NCBI RefSeq assembly: GCF_041435355.1
Contig: NZ_CP108442.1
Span: 620,001-684,000, forward strand
Reading direction: 5' to 3'
DNA: 64,000 nt
Source of the DNA: Streptomyces sp. NBC_01276
Lineage (GTDB): Bacteria; Actinomycetota; Actinomycetes; Streptomycetales; Streptomycetaceae
The position numbers were made by a program, and so were the translations under genes. Below, in pieces: positions 1 through 8,020 of this stretch (the stretch's first letter is position 1; the number at the start of each line of letters is the position of its first letter). Below the pieces are notes generated by a model. It was not told where the DNA came from. It did not search any database and worked only from the letters and a program-made list of their open reading frames with translations.

Positions 1-67
1 CAGGCCCTGTCTCCTTGACGGACGGGGCGCCGGATCGCGGTCCCGCGGGAGAGGGACGGAGGACGGG

Positions 68-628
68 CTAGTTGCCCGCCGGGGTCGGGGAGGGTGCGGT
101 GCCCGCCGTGCGGAGGGTGGACGGGGTGGCGGAGGGGGCGGAGCCCGCGCCGGAGCCCGTACCCGGCTCCCCGCCCGCGGGCGTGGTCGGCGGGGCCGTG
201 CGGGGCGCCCGCGAAGGGGTCGCGCCGGGCGTCGGCCCGGCGGACGGGGTCCGCGACGGCGCGGATGCCGGCGGCGGCGACACGGAGGCCGAGGGGGGCG
301 CGCTCGGCTGCGGGGAACCCGAGGGCGTCGGCGAGGTGAACTCGGGCGGCGAGGCGGGCGGCACCGGCCGGGGCCCGGCCGGGTCGGGCCCGAGGACCAG
401 GAACCCGGCGAGGGCCGCCGCCGCCAGGCCGGACAGGCCCGCGAGCGTCCACGCCGAGCGCCGCACCCAGGGGGTGCGCAGGGACAGCCGGCGCAGGTGT
501 GGTCCCGGCGGGTCGGCGGGGCGCAGCGTGACGACCGTGACCTCCTGCGCCCGGGCCGCCAGGGCCTCGCGCAGCAGATGCTCCACGGGGCGTTCGCCCT
601 CGGGCGTGGTACCCGTAACCCGGGTCAT
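68..628 (-). CDS. Single-pass membrane protein, likely anti-sigma or sigma-associated
   Basis: 186 aa. The N-terminal ~55 residues are charged and cytoplasmic in character. One hydrophobic segment follows (about residues 60-82, rich in Ala, Leu and Gly). The remainder is almost entirely Pro, Ser, Thr, Ala and Gly, as in an extracytoplasmic stalk. The ATG overlaps the stop of the upstream sigma-factor gene by four bases (ATGA), so the two are probably translated together. This position and topology fit a membrane partner of the sigma factor. No ZAS-type zinc motif is visible, so the anti-sigma role is inferred from context only. Confidence 0.8.
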   Translation of the reverse strand: MTRVTGTTPEGERPVEHLLREALAARAQEVTVVTLRPADPPGPHLRRLSLRTPWVRRSAWTLAGLSGLAAAALAGFLVLGPDPAGPRPVPPASPPEFTSPTPSGSPQPSAPPSASVSPPPASAPSRTPSAGPTPGATPSRAPRTAPPTTPAGGEPGTGSGAGSAPSATPSTLRTAGTAPSPTPAGN

Positions 629-1317
629 ACCCGTCCCTCCAGAATCCGTTCGAGTGCGTCCAGCGCGCGGCTCGCGTTCGACTTCACCGCACCGCGGCTG
701 ATGCCGAGGGTGTCGGCTATCTCCGCCTCGCTGAGGTCGGCCCAGTAACGCAGCACCAGGACCTGGCGGCGGCGCGGCGTCAGCCCGCGCAACGCGGCCA
801 GCACCTCGCGGTGGGCCTCCCCCAGGACGACGGAGGCCTCGGCGGAGGGGACGTCGGCGGTCACCGGCGGGATCCAGGCCCTGGCGGTGCGGCGGCGGCG
901 CAGCACGGAGCGCGAGGTGTTCACGACGGCGGTGCGCAGGTAGCCCAGGGCGTTGTCCACCTCCGCGATCTCCTCCCCGTAGCGGCGGTACAGGGCGGTG
1001 AAGGCGTCCTGTACGACGTCCTCGGCGGTGCCCGGGTCGTCGACGAGGAGCACCGCCAGGCGCACCATGGCGAGGCGGTGCGCGTGGTAGAGCTCGGAGA
1101 CGGTCGGGGGGCGCGGGGGCGCGTCCCCGACGGCGTCGGGGCCGAGGGGGTGGGCGTGGCCGTAGGTGTACGCGTAGCGGGACGCGTTCGGGCGGGCGTC
1201 TGGCCCGGCCGTCGGCGGCGCGGACCGCTCGCGGCGTGAGAGCCACCACCACAAGCCCCGCCACGCCCGGGCGAACCCGGGCGTGAGGGGGCTGATGGAT
1301 GGTGCGAGGTCGAGCAC
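625..1317 (-). CDS. ECF RNA polymerase sigma factor, SigE-like family
   Basis: 230 aa. Region 2 is seen around 'YHAHRLAMVRLAVLLV' and 'AEDVVQDAFTALYRRY', and region 4 at 'LTPRRRQVLVLRYWADLS' followed by the helix-turn-helix 'LGISRGAVKSNASRAL'. This resembles the actinobacterial SigE-type ECF group. I chose the GTG at 1317 because GAGGA lies just upstream, overlapping the stop of the preceding LAHTG-protein gene. That start leaves an N-terminal extension of ~65 residues before region 2, longer than usual for the family. A later start is possible. The gene is coupled to the membrane-protein gene downstream. Confidence 0.92.
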   Translation of the reverse strand: MLDLAPSISPLTPGFARAWRGLWWWLSRRERSAPPTAGPDARPNASRYAYTYGHAHPLGPDAVGDAPPRPPTVSELYHAHRLAMVRLAVLLVDDPGTAEDVVQDAFTALYRRYGEEIAEVDNALGYLRTAVVNTSRSVLRRRRTARAWIPPVTADVPSAEASVVLGEAHREVLAALRGLTPRRRQVLVLRYWADLSEAEIADTLGISRGAVKSNASRALDALERILEGRV

Positions 1318-1325
1318 GGGTGTCC

Positions 1326-1829
1326 TCAGCTGCTGGTGCGCCGCCGCACGGTGTACAGGGCTCCGGCCCCGACGGCGACGAGCCCGACGGCTCCGGCGGC
1401 GAGTGCGACGGTGGTCGCGGAAGAGCCAGTATGCGCGAGCTCGGATCCACCGGGTCCGGCGGAGGGCTCGGCGGAGCCTGAACCCGAGCCGCCGCCGGCG
1501 GGCGCCGACGGCGAGGCGCTGGGCTTGGTGCCCGCCGGCTCGGTCGCGATGACGCTCGGCTTGGCGCCGCCGGGCTGGCTCGGGGCGGCGCTCGGCGTGG
1601 CGCTCGACGTGCCCCCGCCCGGGGTGGTCGGCGAGGAGCTCGGCTTCGCACCGGCCGGGGTGGACGGTACGGGGCTCGGCGCCGCGCTCGCGGTGACGCC
1701 GGGCGCCGCCGCGCCGGAAGAGGCCCCCTCCGAGGCGAAGGCCGGGCCGCCGAGGGCGACGACCGCCCCGGCGGCCGCGACGACGGCGGCCCGGCGGGCG
1801 GACAGGGGAACGCGCTTCAGGTTCTTCAC
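1326..1829 (-). CDS. Secreted LAXTG-type sortase substrate, Pro/Ser-rich
   Basis: 167 aa with a GTG start and GGAG about seven bases upstream. The N-terminus 'MKNLKRVPLSARRAA' plus a hydrophobic core ending in AFA is a signal peptide. The middle consists of Pro/Ser/Thr/Ala-rich repeats. The C-terminus has LAHTG, a hydrophobic helix and the basic tail 'VRRRTSS', which is the cell-wall sorting layout used by class E sortases in actinomycetes. It is the first gene of a three-gene operon with a sigma factor and a membrane protein. The wall-linked product may be what that sigma system senses or controls; that is inference. Confidence 0.88.
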   Translation of the reverse strand: MKNLKRVPLSARRAAVVAAAGAVVALGGPAFASEGASSGAAAPGVTASAAPSPVPSTPAGAKPSSSPTTPGGGTSSATPSAAPSQPGGAKPSVIATEPAGTKPSASPSAPAGGGSGSGSAEPSAGPGGSELAHTGSSATTVALAAGAVGLVAVGAGALYTVRRRTSS

Positions 1830-1950
1830 TCTGGTTCTCCACGGTCGGGTCGAGGGCTCGGAACTTCGCCCTTCACCCCTCCACGACGTGCGAGTCCCGG
1901 ATCGGTTGCCGCCGTTCCCGAAAAACTTTTCCCCGGTCCTCCGCCCCCGC

Positions 1951-2880
1951 TCAGTGCCGGTCCGAAGGGGGTCCCGCGGGGCCCGCGGGCGGCCAGGGGA
2001 CCTCCTCCAGCAGCGGCAGGAGCGTCTCCTCCTCGTGGTCGAGGTGGGCCGTCAGCTCCGCGGTCATCCGACGCAGCCCGGACCGCAGCCGCTCCGGTTC
2101 GGCGATCGCCACCCGGCCCAGCAGGTCGACCAGTTCGCCCTGGATCCGCGCCACCGTGCGGTGTTCCTCCCGCAGCCGTTCGAACGTGTCCGCCAGGTGG
2201 GGGTGGTGGGCGGCGATCCCCGGGAAGAGGTGCGCGTCCTCACTGGTGTGGTGGAACTCCAGGCTCTGGCAGAAGGCCAGACAGCGCTGGCGGATCTGGA
2301 GTGCGAGCCCGGGCGCGGGCGGTTCGCCGGGACCGGTGTGCGCGGCGCGGGCCGCGAGGTGGGCTTCGGTCTCGGCGCTGACGTGGCGCAGCTGGGCCCG
2401 GAGCCAGGTGTGCACCTCCAGGAGTTTCCCGGCGAGGGTGCGGACCTCGCCCGGTGTGCGCCATCCGTCGGGTTCGGCCGGTTCGAGGACGACGACGGGC
2501 AGGGTACGGGCGGTGCGGTCCCGGTAGTCGGCGTAGCCCGGTGCGGCCTCCAGCACGTGGGCGAAGAGGGCCTCGCGGCGGGCCCCTTCGGCGGGTACGG
2601 CGAGCGCCTCGAAGGTGTCGGTGCCGAGTTCCACGCGGACCTGGGGGTGGGCGAGCAGGTTGTGGTACCAGTCCGGGTGGTGCGGGGAGCCGAGGTTGGA
2701 GGCGACCACGACCGGCGCCCCGTCGTGGCGGACGTAGCCGAGCGGTGTCGTGTGCGGCGCGCCCGAGCGGGCGCCGGTGGTGGTCAGCAGGAGCAGGTCG
2801 GCGCCTTCGAAGGGGCCGCCCACGCGGCCGCCGTTGGCACGGAACTCGTCGATGACGGACTGGTTGAAGGATGTGGGCAC
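1951..2880 (-). CDS. F420-type nitroreductase-like domain fused to hemerythrin
   Basis: 309 aa. Residues ~1-140 look like the deazaflavin-dependent nitroreductase (Ddn) fold, with 'LLLTTTGARSGAPHTTPLGY' and 'NLGSPHHPDWYHNLLAHP'. Residues ~160-300 form an HHE hemerythrin-like four-helix domain with spaced ligands: 'EVHTWLRAQL', 'EFHHTSEDAHLFPGI', 'REEHRTVARI' and 'HLDHEEETLLPLLEE'. The GTG at 2880 is preferred because GGAGAG lies upstream; an in-frame ATG at 2913 lacks one. A redox or NO/oxygen-responsive enzyme is plausible. Substrate and cofactor are not provable from sequence. The upstream region contains an 18-bp palindrome. Confidence 0.88.
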   Translation of the reverse strand: MPTSFNQSVIDEFRANGGRVGGPFEGADLLLLTTTGARSGAPHTTPLGYVRHDGAPVVVASNLGSPHHPDWYHNLLAHPQVRVELGTDTFEALAVPAEGARREALFAHVLEAAPGYADYRDRTARTLPVVVLEPAEPDGWRTPGEVRTLAGKLLEVHTWLRAQLRHVSAETEAHLAARAAHTGPGEPPAPGLALQIRQRCLAFCQSLEFHHTSEDAHLFPGIAAHHPHLADTFERLREEHRTVARIQGELVDLLGRVAIAEPERLRSGLRRMTAELTAHLDHEEETLLPLLEEVPWPPAGPAGPPSDRH

Positions 2881-3194
2881 GGTGGTGTCTCTCCGGTGCG
2901 TGTGGCGGGGCACACCGCCGTCCGGCGTCCTACGGGCCTCGGGGCGCGGGAGTTGCCGGTTCCGGGGTGTGCGGAGGAAGGCGTACGGACGTCCGTACGG
3001 GGGATGCTGTGGCGGAGCTGACGGGCGAGCCGGTACGCGGCTGCCGCTCTACGTCAACTGCGGGGCGCGGAGTGTGCACTCATGGCGGGTCCCGTGGGTG
3101 AGGGGTGTTCCGCCCGACCGCCGGCCGGCCCACTGCTCTTTGGCCGGCGTCACGCGACACCGCTGCCCATTACACGCACCGGGTGCGGGTGGTG
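2881..3194. other. Intergenic region, no gene seen
   Basis: This 314-base gap lies upstream of the nitroreductase-hemerythrin gene and downstream of the MocR-type gene. I see no convincing small reading frame. The only structured element is the palindrome at 2982-2999. Confidence 0.5.
2982..2999. promoter_or_regulatory. Perfect 18-bp palindrome, candidate operator
   Basis: The sequence cgtacggacgtccgtacg is its own reverse complement with no central spacer. It lies about 100 bases upstream of the GTG of the nitroreductase-hemerythrin gene. A symmetric site of this size fits a dimeric TetR- or MarR-type repressor. No such regulator is adjacent, so the binding protein is unknown. Confidence 0.45.
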
Positions 3195-4682
3195 TCAACC
3201 CGTTCGATCTTGGCGGCCGGTGTCCGTCAGCCCGCGCAGGGCCCGGCCCAGCAGGGCCACTCCCTCCTCGATCTCGCCCGCCGGTCCGGCCGCGTAGCCC
3301 AGGACCAGGCCGGGCGGGCCCGGACGCAGCCGGTGCCAGGACAGCGGGTGGGTCTTGACGCCGAGGGCGAGGGCGGCCGAGGCCAGGGCGGTGTCGTCGA
3401 AGGAGGCGCCGTCGAAGGTGACCATCAGGTGCAGGCCTGCGGCCGCCCCGTGGACGCGGGCGCCGGGCAGCAGCCCGGCGACGGCGCGCAGCATCGCGTC
3501 CCGGCGGCCGCGGTGACGGCGGCGCAGGTGGCGCAGGTGGCGTTCGAGTTCGCCGGAGTCCATCAGGCGGGCGAGGACGAGCTGGGCGAGGACGGGATTG
3601 CCGAGGTCGGCGTGGCGTTTGGCGGCGACGACCTCCTCCCGCAGGCCCGGCGGGACGAGCAGCCAGCCCAGCCGGAGGGCGGGGGCGAGCAGTTTGGACA
3701 CGCTTCCGGCGTAGCAGACGGCCTCGGGGAGCAGTGCCCGCAGGGCGGGTACGGGGGCGCGGTCGTAGCGGTGTTCGGCGTCGTAGTCGTCCTCGATGAC
3801 CACTCCCCCGGCGGCGGCCCAGTCCAACAGCTCGCGGCGGCGCTCGCCGTCGAGGACGACACCGGTCGGGAACTGGTGCGCCGGGGTCAGCAGCACGGCC
3901 CGCGCCCCGGCGGCCCGCAGCGCGGCCACGTCCAGCCCGCCCTCGTCCACGGGTACGCCTACGGTGTCCAGCCCGGCGAACTCCAGCTGCCGGCGCGCTC
4001 CGAGCGAGCCGGGGTCCTCCACCGCCACCCCGCGCACGCCGCGCGCGGGCAGTACCTGTGCGAGCAGCCAGAGAGCCTGGGCGACCCCCGCGACCACGAC
4101 GACCTCGGCGGGGTCCGCGCGGATCCCCCGGTTGCGGGCGAGCCAGCCGGCGACCGCCGCGCGCAGGGCGGGGGCGCCCTGGGGGTCGCCGTAGCCGAAG
4201 TCGGCGGGGGTGAGGGCGGCGAGGACCCGGCGCTCGGCCTGGAGCCATGCGGTGCGCGGGAAGGCGGCGAGGTCGGGCACGCCGGGCGAGAGGTCGATCC
4301 GGCAGGGCACGGCGCGCAGCGCGTCCACGAGCCCGCCGCGGGAAGGGGCGGCCGGGGGTACCGGGGGCGGGGCCGCGGCCTTCGGGGGCGGGGCGGCGAC
4401 GACCACGGTGCCGCCCCGGCCGCGGCCGGCCACCTGGCCGGTCTCTGCGAGGCGCTGGTAGGCCTCGGTCACCAGGCCCCGGGAGACCCGGAGTTCGGCG
4501 GCGAGGACCCGGCCGGCGGGCAGCCGGCTGCCGACGGGCAGGGTGCCGTCGGCGATGGCGGCGCGCAGGCGGTCGGCGAGCCAGGCGGTGCGGCCGCCGG
4601 GCGGGGCCTGCCCGATGTCGAGCTGGAGGAAGTCGGAGCCGCTTTTGGACCCCTGATCGGCGCCTTCTTTGGACCTGCTCAC
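3195..4682 (-). CDS. MocR/PdxR-family regulator (GntR HTH plus aminotransferase domain)
   Basis: 495 aa. A winged helix of GntR type occupies about residues 20-90 ('LPVGSRLPAGRVLAAELRVS'). A class I aminotransferase-fold domain follows to the C-terminus, including 'YAGSVSKLLAPALRLGWL', where the Lys is the expected PLP-binding residue. Length and order match MocR-type transcription factors, which sense PLP or amine-related ligands. The gene is divergent from an EamA-type exporter with only 29 bases between start codons, the usual arrangement of a regulator and its target. The GTG at 4682 is the most upstream in-frame start; the first ~17 residues are poorly conserved in look and a later start is possible. 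Confidence 0.93.
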   Translation of the reverse strand: MSRSKEGADQGSKSGSDFLQLDIGQAPPGGRTAWLADRLRAAIADGTLPVGSRLPAGRVLAAELRVSRGLVTEAYQRLAETGQVAGRGRGGTVVVAAPPPKAAAPPPVPPAAPSRGGLVDALRAVPCRIDLSPGVPDLAAFPRTAWLQAERRVLAALTPADFGYGDPQGAPALRAAVAGWLARNRGIRADPAEVVVVAGVAQALWLLAQVLPARGVRGVAVEDPGSLGARRQLEFAGLDTVGVPVDEGGLDVAALRAAGARAVLLTPAHQFPTGVVLDGERRRELLDWAAAGGVVIEDDYDAEHRYDRAPVPALRALLPEAVCYAGSVSKLLAPALRLGWLLVPPGLREEVVAAKRHADLGNPVLAQLVLARLMDSGELERHLRHLRRRHRGRRDAMLRAVAGLLPGARVHGAAAGLHLMVTFDGASFDDTALASAALALGVKTHPLSWHRLRPGPPGLVLGYAAGPAGEIEEGVALLGRALRGLTDTGRQDRTG

Positions 4683-4688
4683 CGGACC
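4644..4688. promoter_or_regulatory. Candidate MocR operator, GGTCCAAA direct repeats
   Basis: On the minus strand GGTCCAAA occurs twice (complement of 4668-4675 and 4644-4651), with a third GGTCC core at 4684-4688. All three are in the same orientation, and the first two cores are 24 bases apart. They flank the divergent starts of the MocR regulator and the EamA exporter. MocR regulators commonly bind direct repeats. Two copies lie within the first codons assigned to the regulator, which either places the operator in coding DNA or means translation starts later. Confidence 0.35.
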
Positions 4689-4711
4689 ATTGTGCCCTCA
4701 GGCTGGACGGC

Positions 4712-5665
4712 ATGAGCACCTCCGCGACATCCGCCTCACCGTCCGTGGCGCCGACGCCCTCCGTCTCCCCGCGCGACCTGGTTCCCGGCGTCATCGGCAT
4801 GGCCCTGGTCGGCAGCAGCGTCACCGTCTCCCGGTCCCTGGTCGGGGCCCCGCTGTTCGCCTCGCAGGCGGTCCGGTACGCGGCCGCCGCCCTGATCCTG
4901 GTGGCCCTCGCGCGGGTCGCGCGGGTGCCGTTGGTGCGGCCCCGGGGGCGGGAGTGGCTGTGGCTGGCCGGGATCGCGGCGACGGGCCTGGTGCTGTTCA
5001 ACGTGGCCGTCGTACGGGGTGTCGCGCACGCCGAGCCCGCCGTGATCGCCGTCGCCGTGGCCTCCGTACCGATCCTGCTCGGGCTCGTCGGCCCGTTGCT
5101 GGAGGGGCGCCGGCCCAGCCGTCGGGTGCTGCTGGCGGCGCCGGTCGTGGTGGCGGGGGCGGTACTGGTCGAGGGGACCGGGCGCACCGATGCCGTCGGG
5201 GTGGGGTGGGCCGCGCTGGCACTGGCCTGCGAGGCGGGCTTCACCCTGCTCGCGGTGCCGGTGCTGGGGCGTCACGGCGCGTGGGGGGTGTCCGTGCACG
5301 CGGTGTGGCTGGGGGCGGTGATGCTGGCGGGACTCGCGGTGTTCGCGGGCGGGCCCGCTTCCGGGCCGGCATCCGGGCCGACGGCGTTCACGGCCGGGCT
5401 CGGGGCGCTCACGGCCGGGCAGTGGGCGGCGGTCGGGTACCTGGCGGTGCTCGTGACGGCGGTGGCCTTCCTGCTCTGGTACCGGACGGTGGCGGCCGTG
5501 GGATCCGGCCGGGCCGGATTGCTGGCGGGGGTCGCACCGCTCGCGGCGGCGGGCGCGGGGATGCTCGGCGGCGGCGGGACACCGGGCCCGGCGGTGTGGC
5601 TGGGCCTGGTGGTGGTGATCGCCGGGCTGGCGCTCGGGCTGCGCCGCGGGGACGCCCGGGGCTGA
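4712..5665 (+). CDS. EamA/DMT-family membrane exporter
   Basis: 317 aa with about ten hydrophobic segments in two similar halves, as in drug/metabolite transporters of the EamA type. The first half contains 'NVAVVRGVAHAEPAVIAVAV', a typical EamA motif. The gene starts 29 bases from the divergent MocR-type regulator, which probably controls it. The substrate is unknown; such pairs are often linked to amino acids, amines or vitamin B6-related compounds. The ATG at 4712 begins a hydrophilic ~20-residue leader before the first helix. Confidence 0.9.
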   Translation: MSTSATSASPSVAPTPSVSPRDLVPGVIGMALVGSSVTVSRSLVGAPLFASQAVRYAAAALILVALARVARVPLVRPRGREWLWLAGIAATGLVLFNVAVVRGVAHAEPAVIAVAVASVPILLGLVGPLLEGRRPSRRVLLAAPVVVAGAVLVEGTGRTDAVGVGWAALALACEAGFTLLAVPVLGRHGAWGVSVHAVWLGAVMLAGLAVFAGGPASGPASGPTAFTAGLGALTAGQWAAVGYLAVLVTAVAFLLWYRTVAAVGSGRAGLLAGVAPLAAAGAGMLGGGGTPGPAVWLGLVVVIAGLALGLRRGDARG

Positions 5666-5755
5666 TCCGCCGCCCGCCCCTCACGGGCCCGCCGGGACGG
5701 CTTCCCCCCGCCCGTCGGGCCCGCCGGGTTGCCGGGTTGCCGGGGGGAGGGGAGC

Positions 5756-6388
5756 TCAGGCGGGCCTGTGGGCGTAGCAGAAGAGGTGCTCCTCGGGACC
5801 GGCGAGGGGATCGGCGGGGCGGAAGGAAGCGGTGTGGTGGCGCAGCACTTCCAGGCCCGCGCCGGCGAGCCGCTCCAGGTGCTGTTGCGTGGAGAGACTG
5901 CTGACGGTGACCCGGTGGCCCATCCACTCGATGTCGAGGCCGCGGATGTCGCCGGGCACCGTGGCCAGCACGAAGTAGCCGCCGGGGGCGACCCAGGACG
6001 CCATCCGCTCCAGGGCCGCGGCCACCTCCGGCTGGTCCATGACCAGCAGCGGGAAGAAGGAGCACACGGCGTCGTACCCGTGCGGGCCGGGCGGCACGTA
6101 CGTACGCACGTCGGCCTGCTCGAAACGGGCTCCGGGGACCCGGGCGCGGGCCGCCTCGACCATGGCCGCCGAGACGTCGATCCCGGTGACCTCGCAGCCG
6201 GCCCGGACGAGCCGGTCGGCGGTGGGCCGGCCGGTGCCGCTGCCCACGTCCAGCACCCGTGCCCCGCGGGGCAGGCGGGCCGCCAGCCAGTCGAGGGCCT
6301 CGATCTGTCCCGGCACCTCGCCGAACAGTTCCTCGTAGCGCTCCCCCAGCGCGTCGAACACCTCTGCCGCTGACTCGCGTCGGTCCAT
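5756..6388 (-). CDS. Class I SAM-dependent methyltransferase
   Basis: 210 aa. Motif I is 'VLDVGSGTGRPTADRL' (about residues 45-60), followed by the acidic residue in 'EVTGIDVSAAMVEAAR' and by 'FEQADVRTYVPP'. The ATG has the strong site GAGGAGG upstream. The protein is a small soluble Rossmann-fold methyltransferase of ordinary length. The acceptor substrate cannot be read from sequence. It is convergent with the EamA exporter gene. Confidence 0.92.
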   Translation of the reverse strand: MDRRESAAEVFDALGERYEELFGEVPGQIEALDWLAARLPRGARVLDVGSGTGRPTADRLVRAGCEVTGIDVSAAMVEAARARVPGARFEQADVRTYVPPGPHGYDAVCSFFPLLVMDQPEVAAALERMASWVAPGGYFVLATVPGDIRGLDIEWMGHRVTVSSLSTQQHLERLAGAGLEVLRHHTASFRPADPLAGPEEHLFCYAHRPA

Positions 6389-6470
6389 GGCCCCTCCTCG
6401 TCCGATCCCCGGCCCGGGGTGCCACCGTACCCAGGGGGCCCGGTGGCCGGAGGCGGGTTCGGCGAGCGGC

Positions 6471-6845
6471 TCAGGCCGAGGCGGGCACCAGGACCACGGC
6501 CGTTCCGTAGGCGCACACCTCGGTCCCGACGTCGGCGGCGTCCGTCACGTCGAAGCGCATCATCAGCACCGCGTTCGCGCCCCGCGCCTTGGCCTGCTCG
6601 ATGAGCCGTTCCATGGCCTGGTTGCGGGTCTGCACGAGGGTCTTGGTGAGGCCCTTCAGCTCACCGCCGATCATGGACTTCAGGCCCGCGCCGATCTGGC
6701 TGCCGAGGTGCCGGGAGCGGACGGTCAGCCCGAACACCTCCCCGATGACCTGCTCCACCCGGTAACCGGGAACGTCGTTGGTGGTCACGACCAGTACACC
6801 GGTCTGCTGGGCGCCGGGCCCGCCGCCGTAGTCTTCGATACCCAT
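6471..6845 (-). CDS. YbjQ/UPF0145-family protein
   Basis: 124 aa. The chain shows the YbjQ pattern 'GVLVVTTNDVPGYRVEQVIG', then 'GLKSMIGGELKGLTKTLVQT' and 'ARGANAVLMMRFDVTDA'. The family is conserved and small, has a predicted heavy-metal-binding-like fold, assembles as pentamers in known structures and has no agreed function. I chose the ATG at 6845 because the protein then starts at the conserved region; a longer in-frame start is preceded by Arg/Pro-rich sequence unlike the family. Confidence 0.9.
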   Translation of the reverse strand: MGIEDYGGGPGAQQTGVLVVTTNDVPGYRVEQVIGEVFGLTVRSRHLGSQIGAGLKSMIGGELKGLTKTLVQTRNQAMERLIEQAKARGANAVLMMRFDVTDAADVGTEVCAYGTAVVLVPASA

Positions 6846-6942
6846 GCGCCCCACTCTGGCCCCGGCCCCGGCCGGGCGCATCCGGGACGCGCCGCGGGGC
6901 GCTGCGTCGACGTGTTCGACGCGGCCCGTGCCGTCGGCCGGA

Positions 6943-7263
6943 TCACAACGAGCCCGCTACGTCCCGTCCCTGTGGCTGCTGCGGAACCGAAGGAGGTCCG
7001 CACGGGCCGCTCCCCGGCCGTGTCACATCACAAGGACCGCGGCAGATGCCGTATTTGACCGCCGGTGGGGCTTCGGCCACGCGGCCGTGCCGGGGGTGCA
7101 TTTCGTCCACGTGCCGGGACAGGACGTCCTTGAAGCACTGCGCGCGCCGTAGCTCCCGGCTGTCCGTGTAGTGCATACGGCCCACCCCTGATGACGTCCA
7201 GGCGGTGATTGCCGTACCCAGCGCGGCGCAGATCAGCCCGATCCACAGGAGGGCGTCTGTCAC
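6943..7263 (-). CDS. Small single-pass membrane protein, unknown function
   Basis: 106 aa with a GTG start at 7263 and AAAGGA upstream. One N-terminal transmembrane helix ('ALLWIGLICAALGTAITAW', about residues 4-22) is followed by a soluble charged region with several His and Cys residues ('FKDVLSRHVDEMHPRHGR', 'YGICRGPCDVT'). I do not recognise a family. It begins a stretch of small unknown genes that look accessory. Confidence 0.6.
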   Translation of the reverse strand: MTDALLWIGLICAALGTAITAWTSSGVGRMHYTDSRELRRAQCFKDVLSRHVDEMHPRHGRVAEAPPAVKYGICRGPCDVTRPGSGPCGPPSVPQQPQGRDVAGSL

Positions 7264-7711
7264 AGCTGTTCCTTTCCATGACGGAGATGGAGGTGCCCGC
7301 CACCGGTGGCTCCCGGTGACACCTCGACATAACGCAGCGGCATATGACGAGTTTCGCCCTGTCAGCCGATTGCAGTCATCCGTGGACGGGTCGCGCGACA
7401 CGCCGTGCAGATTCCGGCCGTTGGGGGCGCGCAGTGGAAAACGAGCGCCGCGGCAGCTGCCGAGTGCGCGTCCTCGGCCGGCGCGGCGACCGTGCGCCGA
7501 CGGCGGGCCGCACACCCCGGCCGCGCCCGATCGCGCGGCCCCTTCTGCGGCCGACCGGAAGAACCGCAGCTCGCACGGGGTGCGGACGGCCGGCCCGATG
7601 CGCTCCCGGCGTGTGTAGAACCGATAAAGACACCGGTCAATCCCCGCCCGCTCCGCCACCCTCACCTGCATGGAGCACATCCTCCCCGGCGCCCGGACCG
7701 TTGGGTGGACT
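7264..7711. other. Divergent intergenic region, no gene seen
   Basis: This 448-base region lies between the small membrane-protein gene on the minus strand and the unknown gene on the plus strand. Open frames here are Arg/Pro-rich antisense artefacts. It is less G+C-rich than its surroundings near 7612-7660 and 7700-7750, where promoters would be expected. Confidence 0.4.
7612..7640 (-). promoter_or_regulatory. Candidate sigma-70-type promoter reading leftward
   Basis: On the minus strand TTGACC (7640-7635) is followed by a 17-base spacer and TACACA (7617-7612). The hexamers and spacing fit a housekeeping promoter. It points to the small membrane-protein gene starting at 7263, which would give a leader of about 340 bases. 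Confidence 0.3.
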
Positions 7712-8020
7712 ATGACAAAAGCAAACCACTTGGCAAGTTTTCCACGGGTGCCGGAAGACGATGGACGTGGCGTCCACGCCGACGGCACGAGGGTGGGGAA
7801 TTGGACCTACACCGCGGTCTCGGCAGGCTGGGCGATGCACGAGGGCGCGACGCTGCACCGCGACGGAAAGGACGTCGACCTCCACTACTCGTCCTCGATC
7901 TTCGAGGACTTCCTGGAGGCGATGAGGGCGATCGAGAACGACTTCACCCGACGGTTCCACGAGGCGGCAGTGGTCGAACCGTCCACCGGCGAGCACTCCG
8001 GGCGGAACTCCCTTGTATGA
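7712..8020 (+). CDS. Small protein of unknown function upstream of a DUF2637-like gene
   Basis: 102 aa from the ATG at 7712. The chain is soluble and mixed alpha/beta in character, for example 'NWTYTAVSAGWAMHEGATLH' and 'SSIFEDFLEAMRAIENDFTR'. An in-frame ATG at 7670 is possible but has no clear ribosome binding site. The first codons are A-rich compared with the rest of the window. The stop lies eight bases inside the next gene if that gene starts at TTG 8013, suggesting translational coupling. No family recognised. Confidence 0.65.
   Translation: MTKANHLASFPRVPEDDGRGVHADGTRVGNWTYTAVSAGWAMHEGATLHRDGKDVDLHYSSSIFEDFLEAMRAIENDFTRRFHEAAVVEPSTGEHSGRNSLV

Noticed and set aside
3049..5244. Long Arg/Pro-rich open frame across the MocR and EamA genes
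   Set aside because: Both true genes show clear domains in other frames; the long frame has low-complexity composition.
7205..7715. Several overlapping open frames on both strands in the 7264-7711 gap
   Set aside because: All are Arg/Pro-rich, lack ribosome binding sites and overlap each other; the region looks like a divergent promoter.
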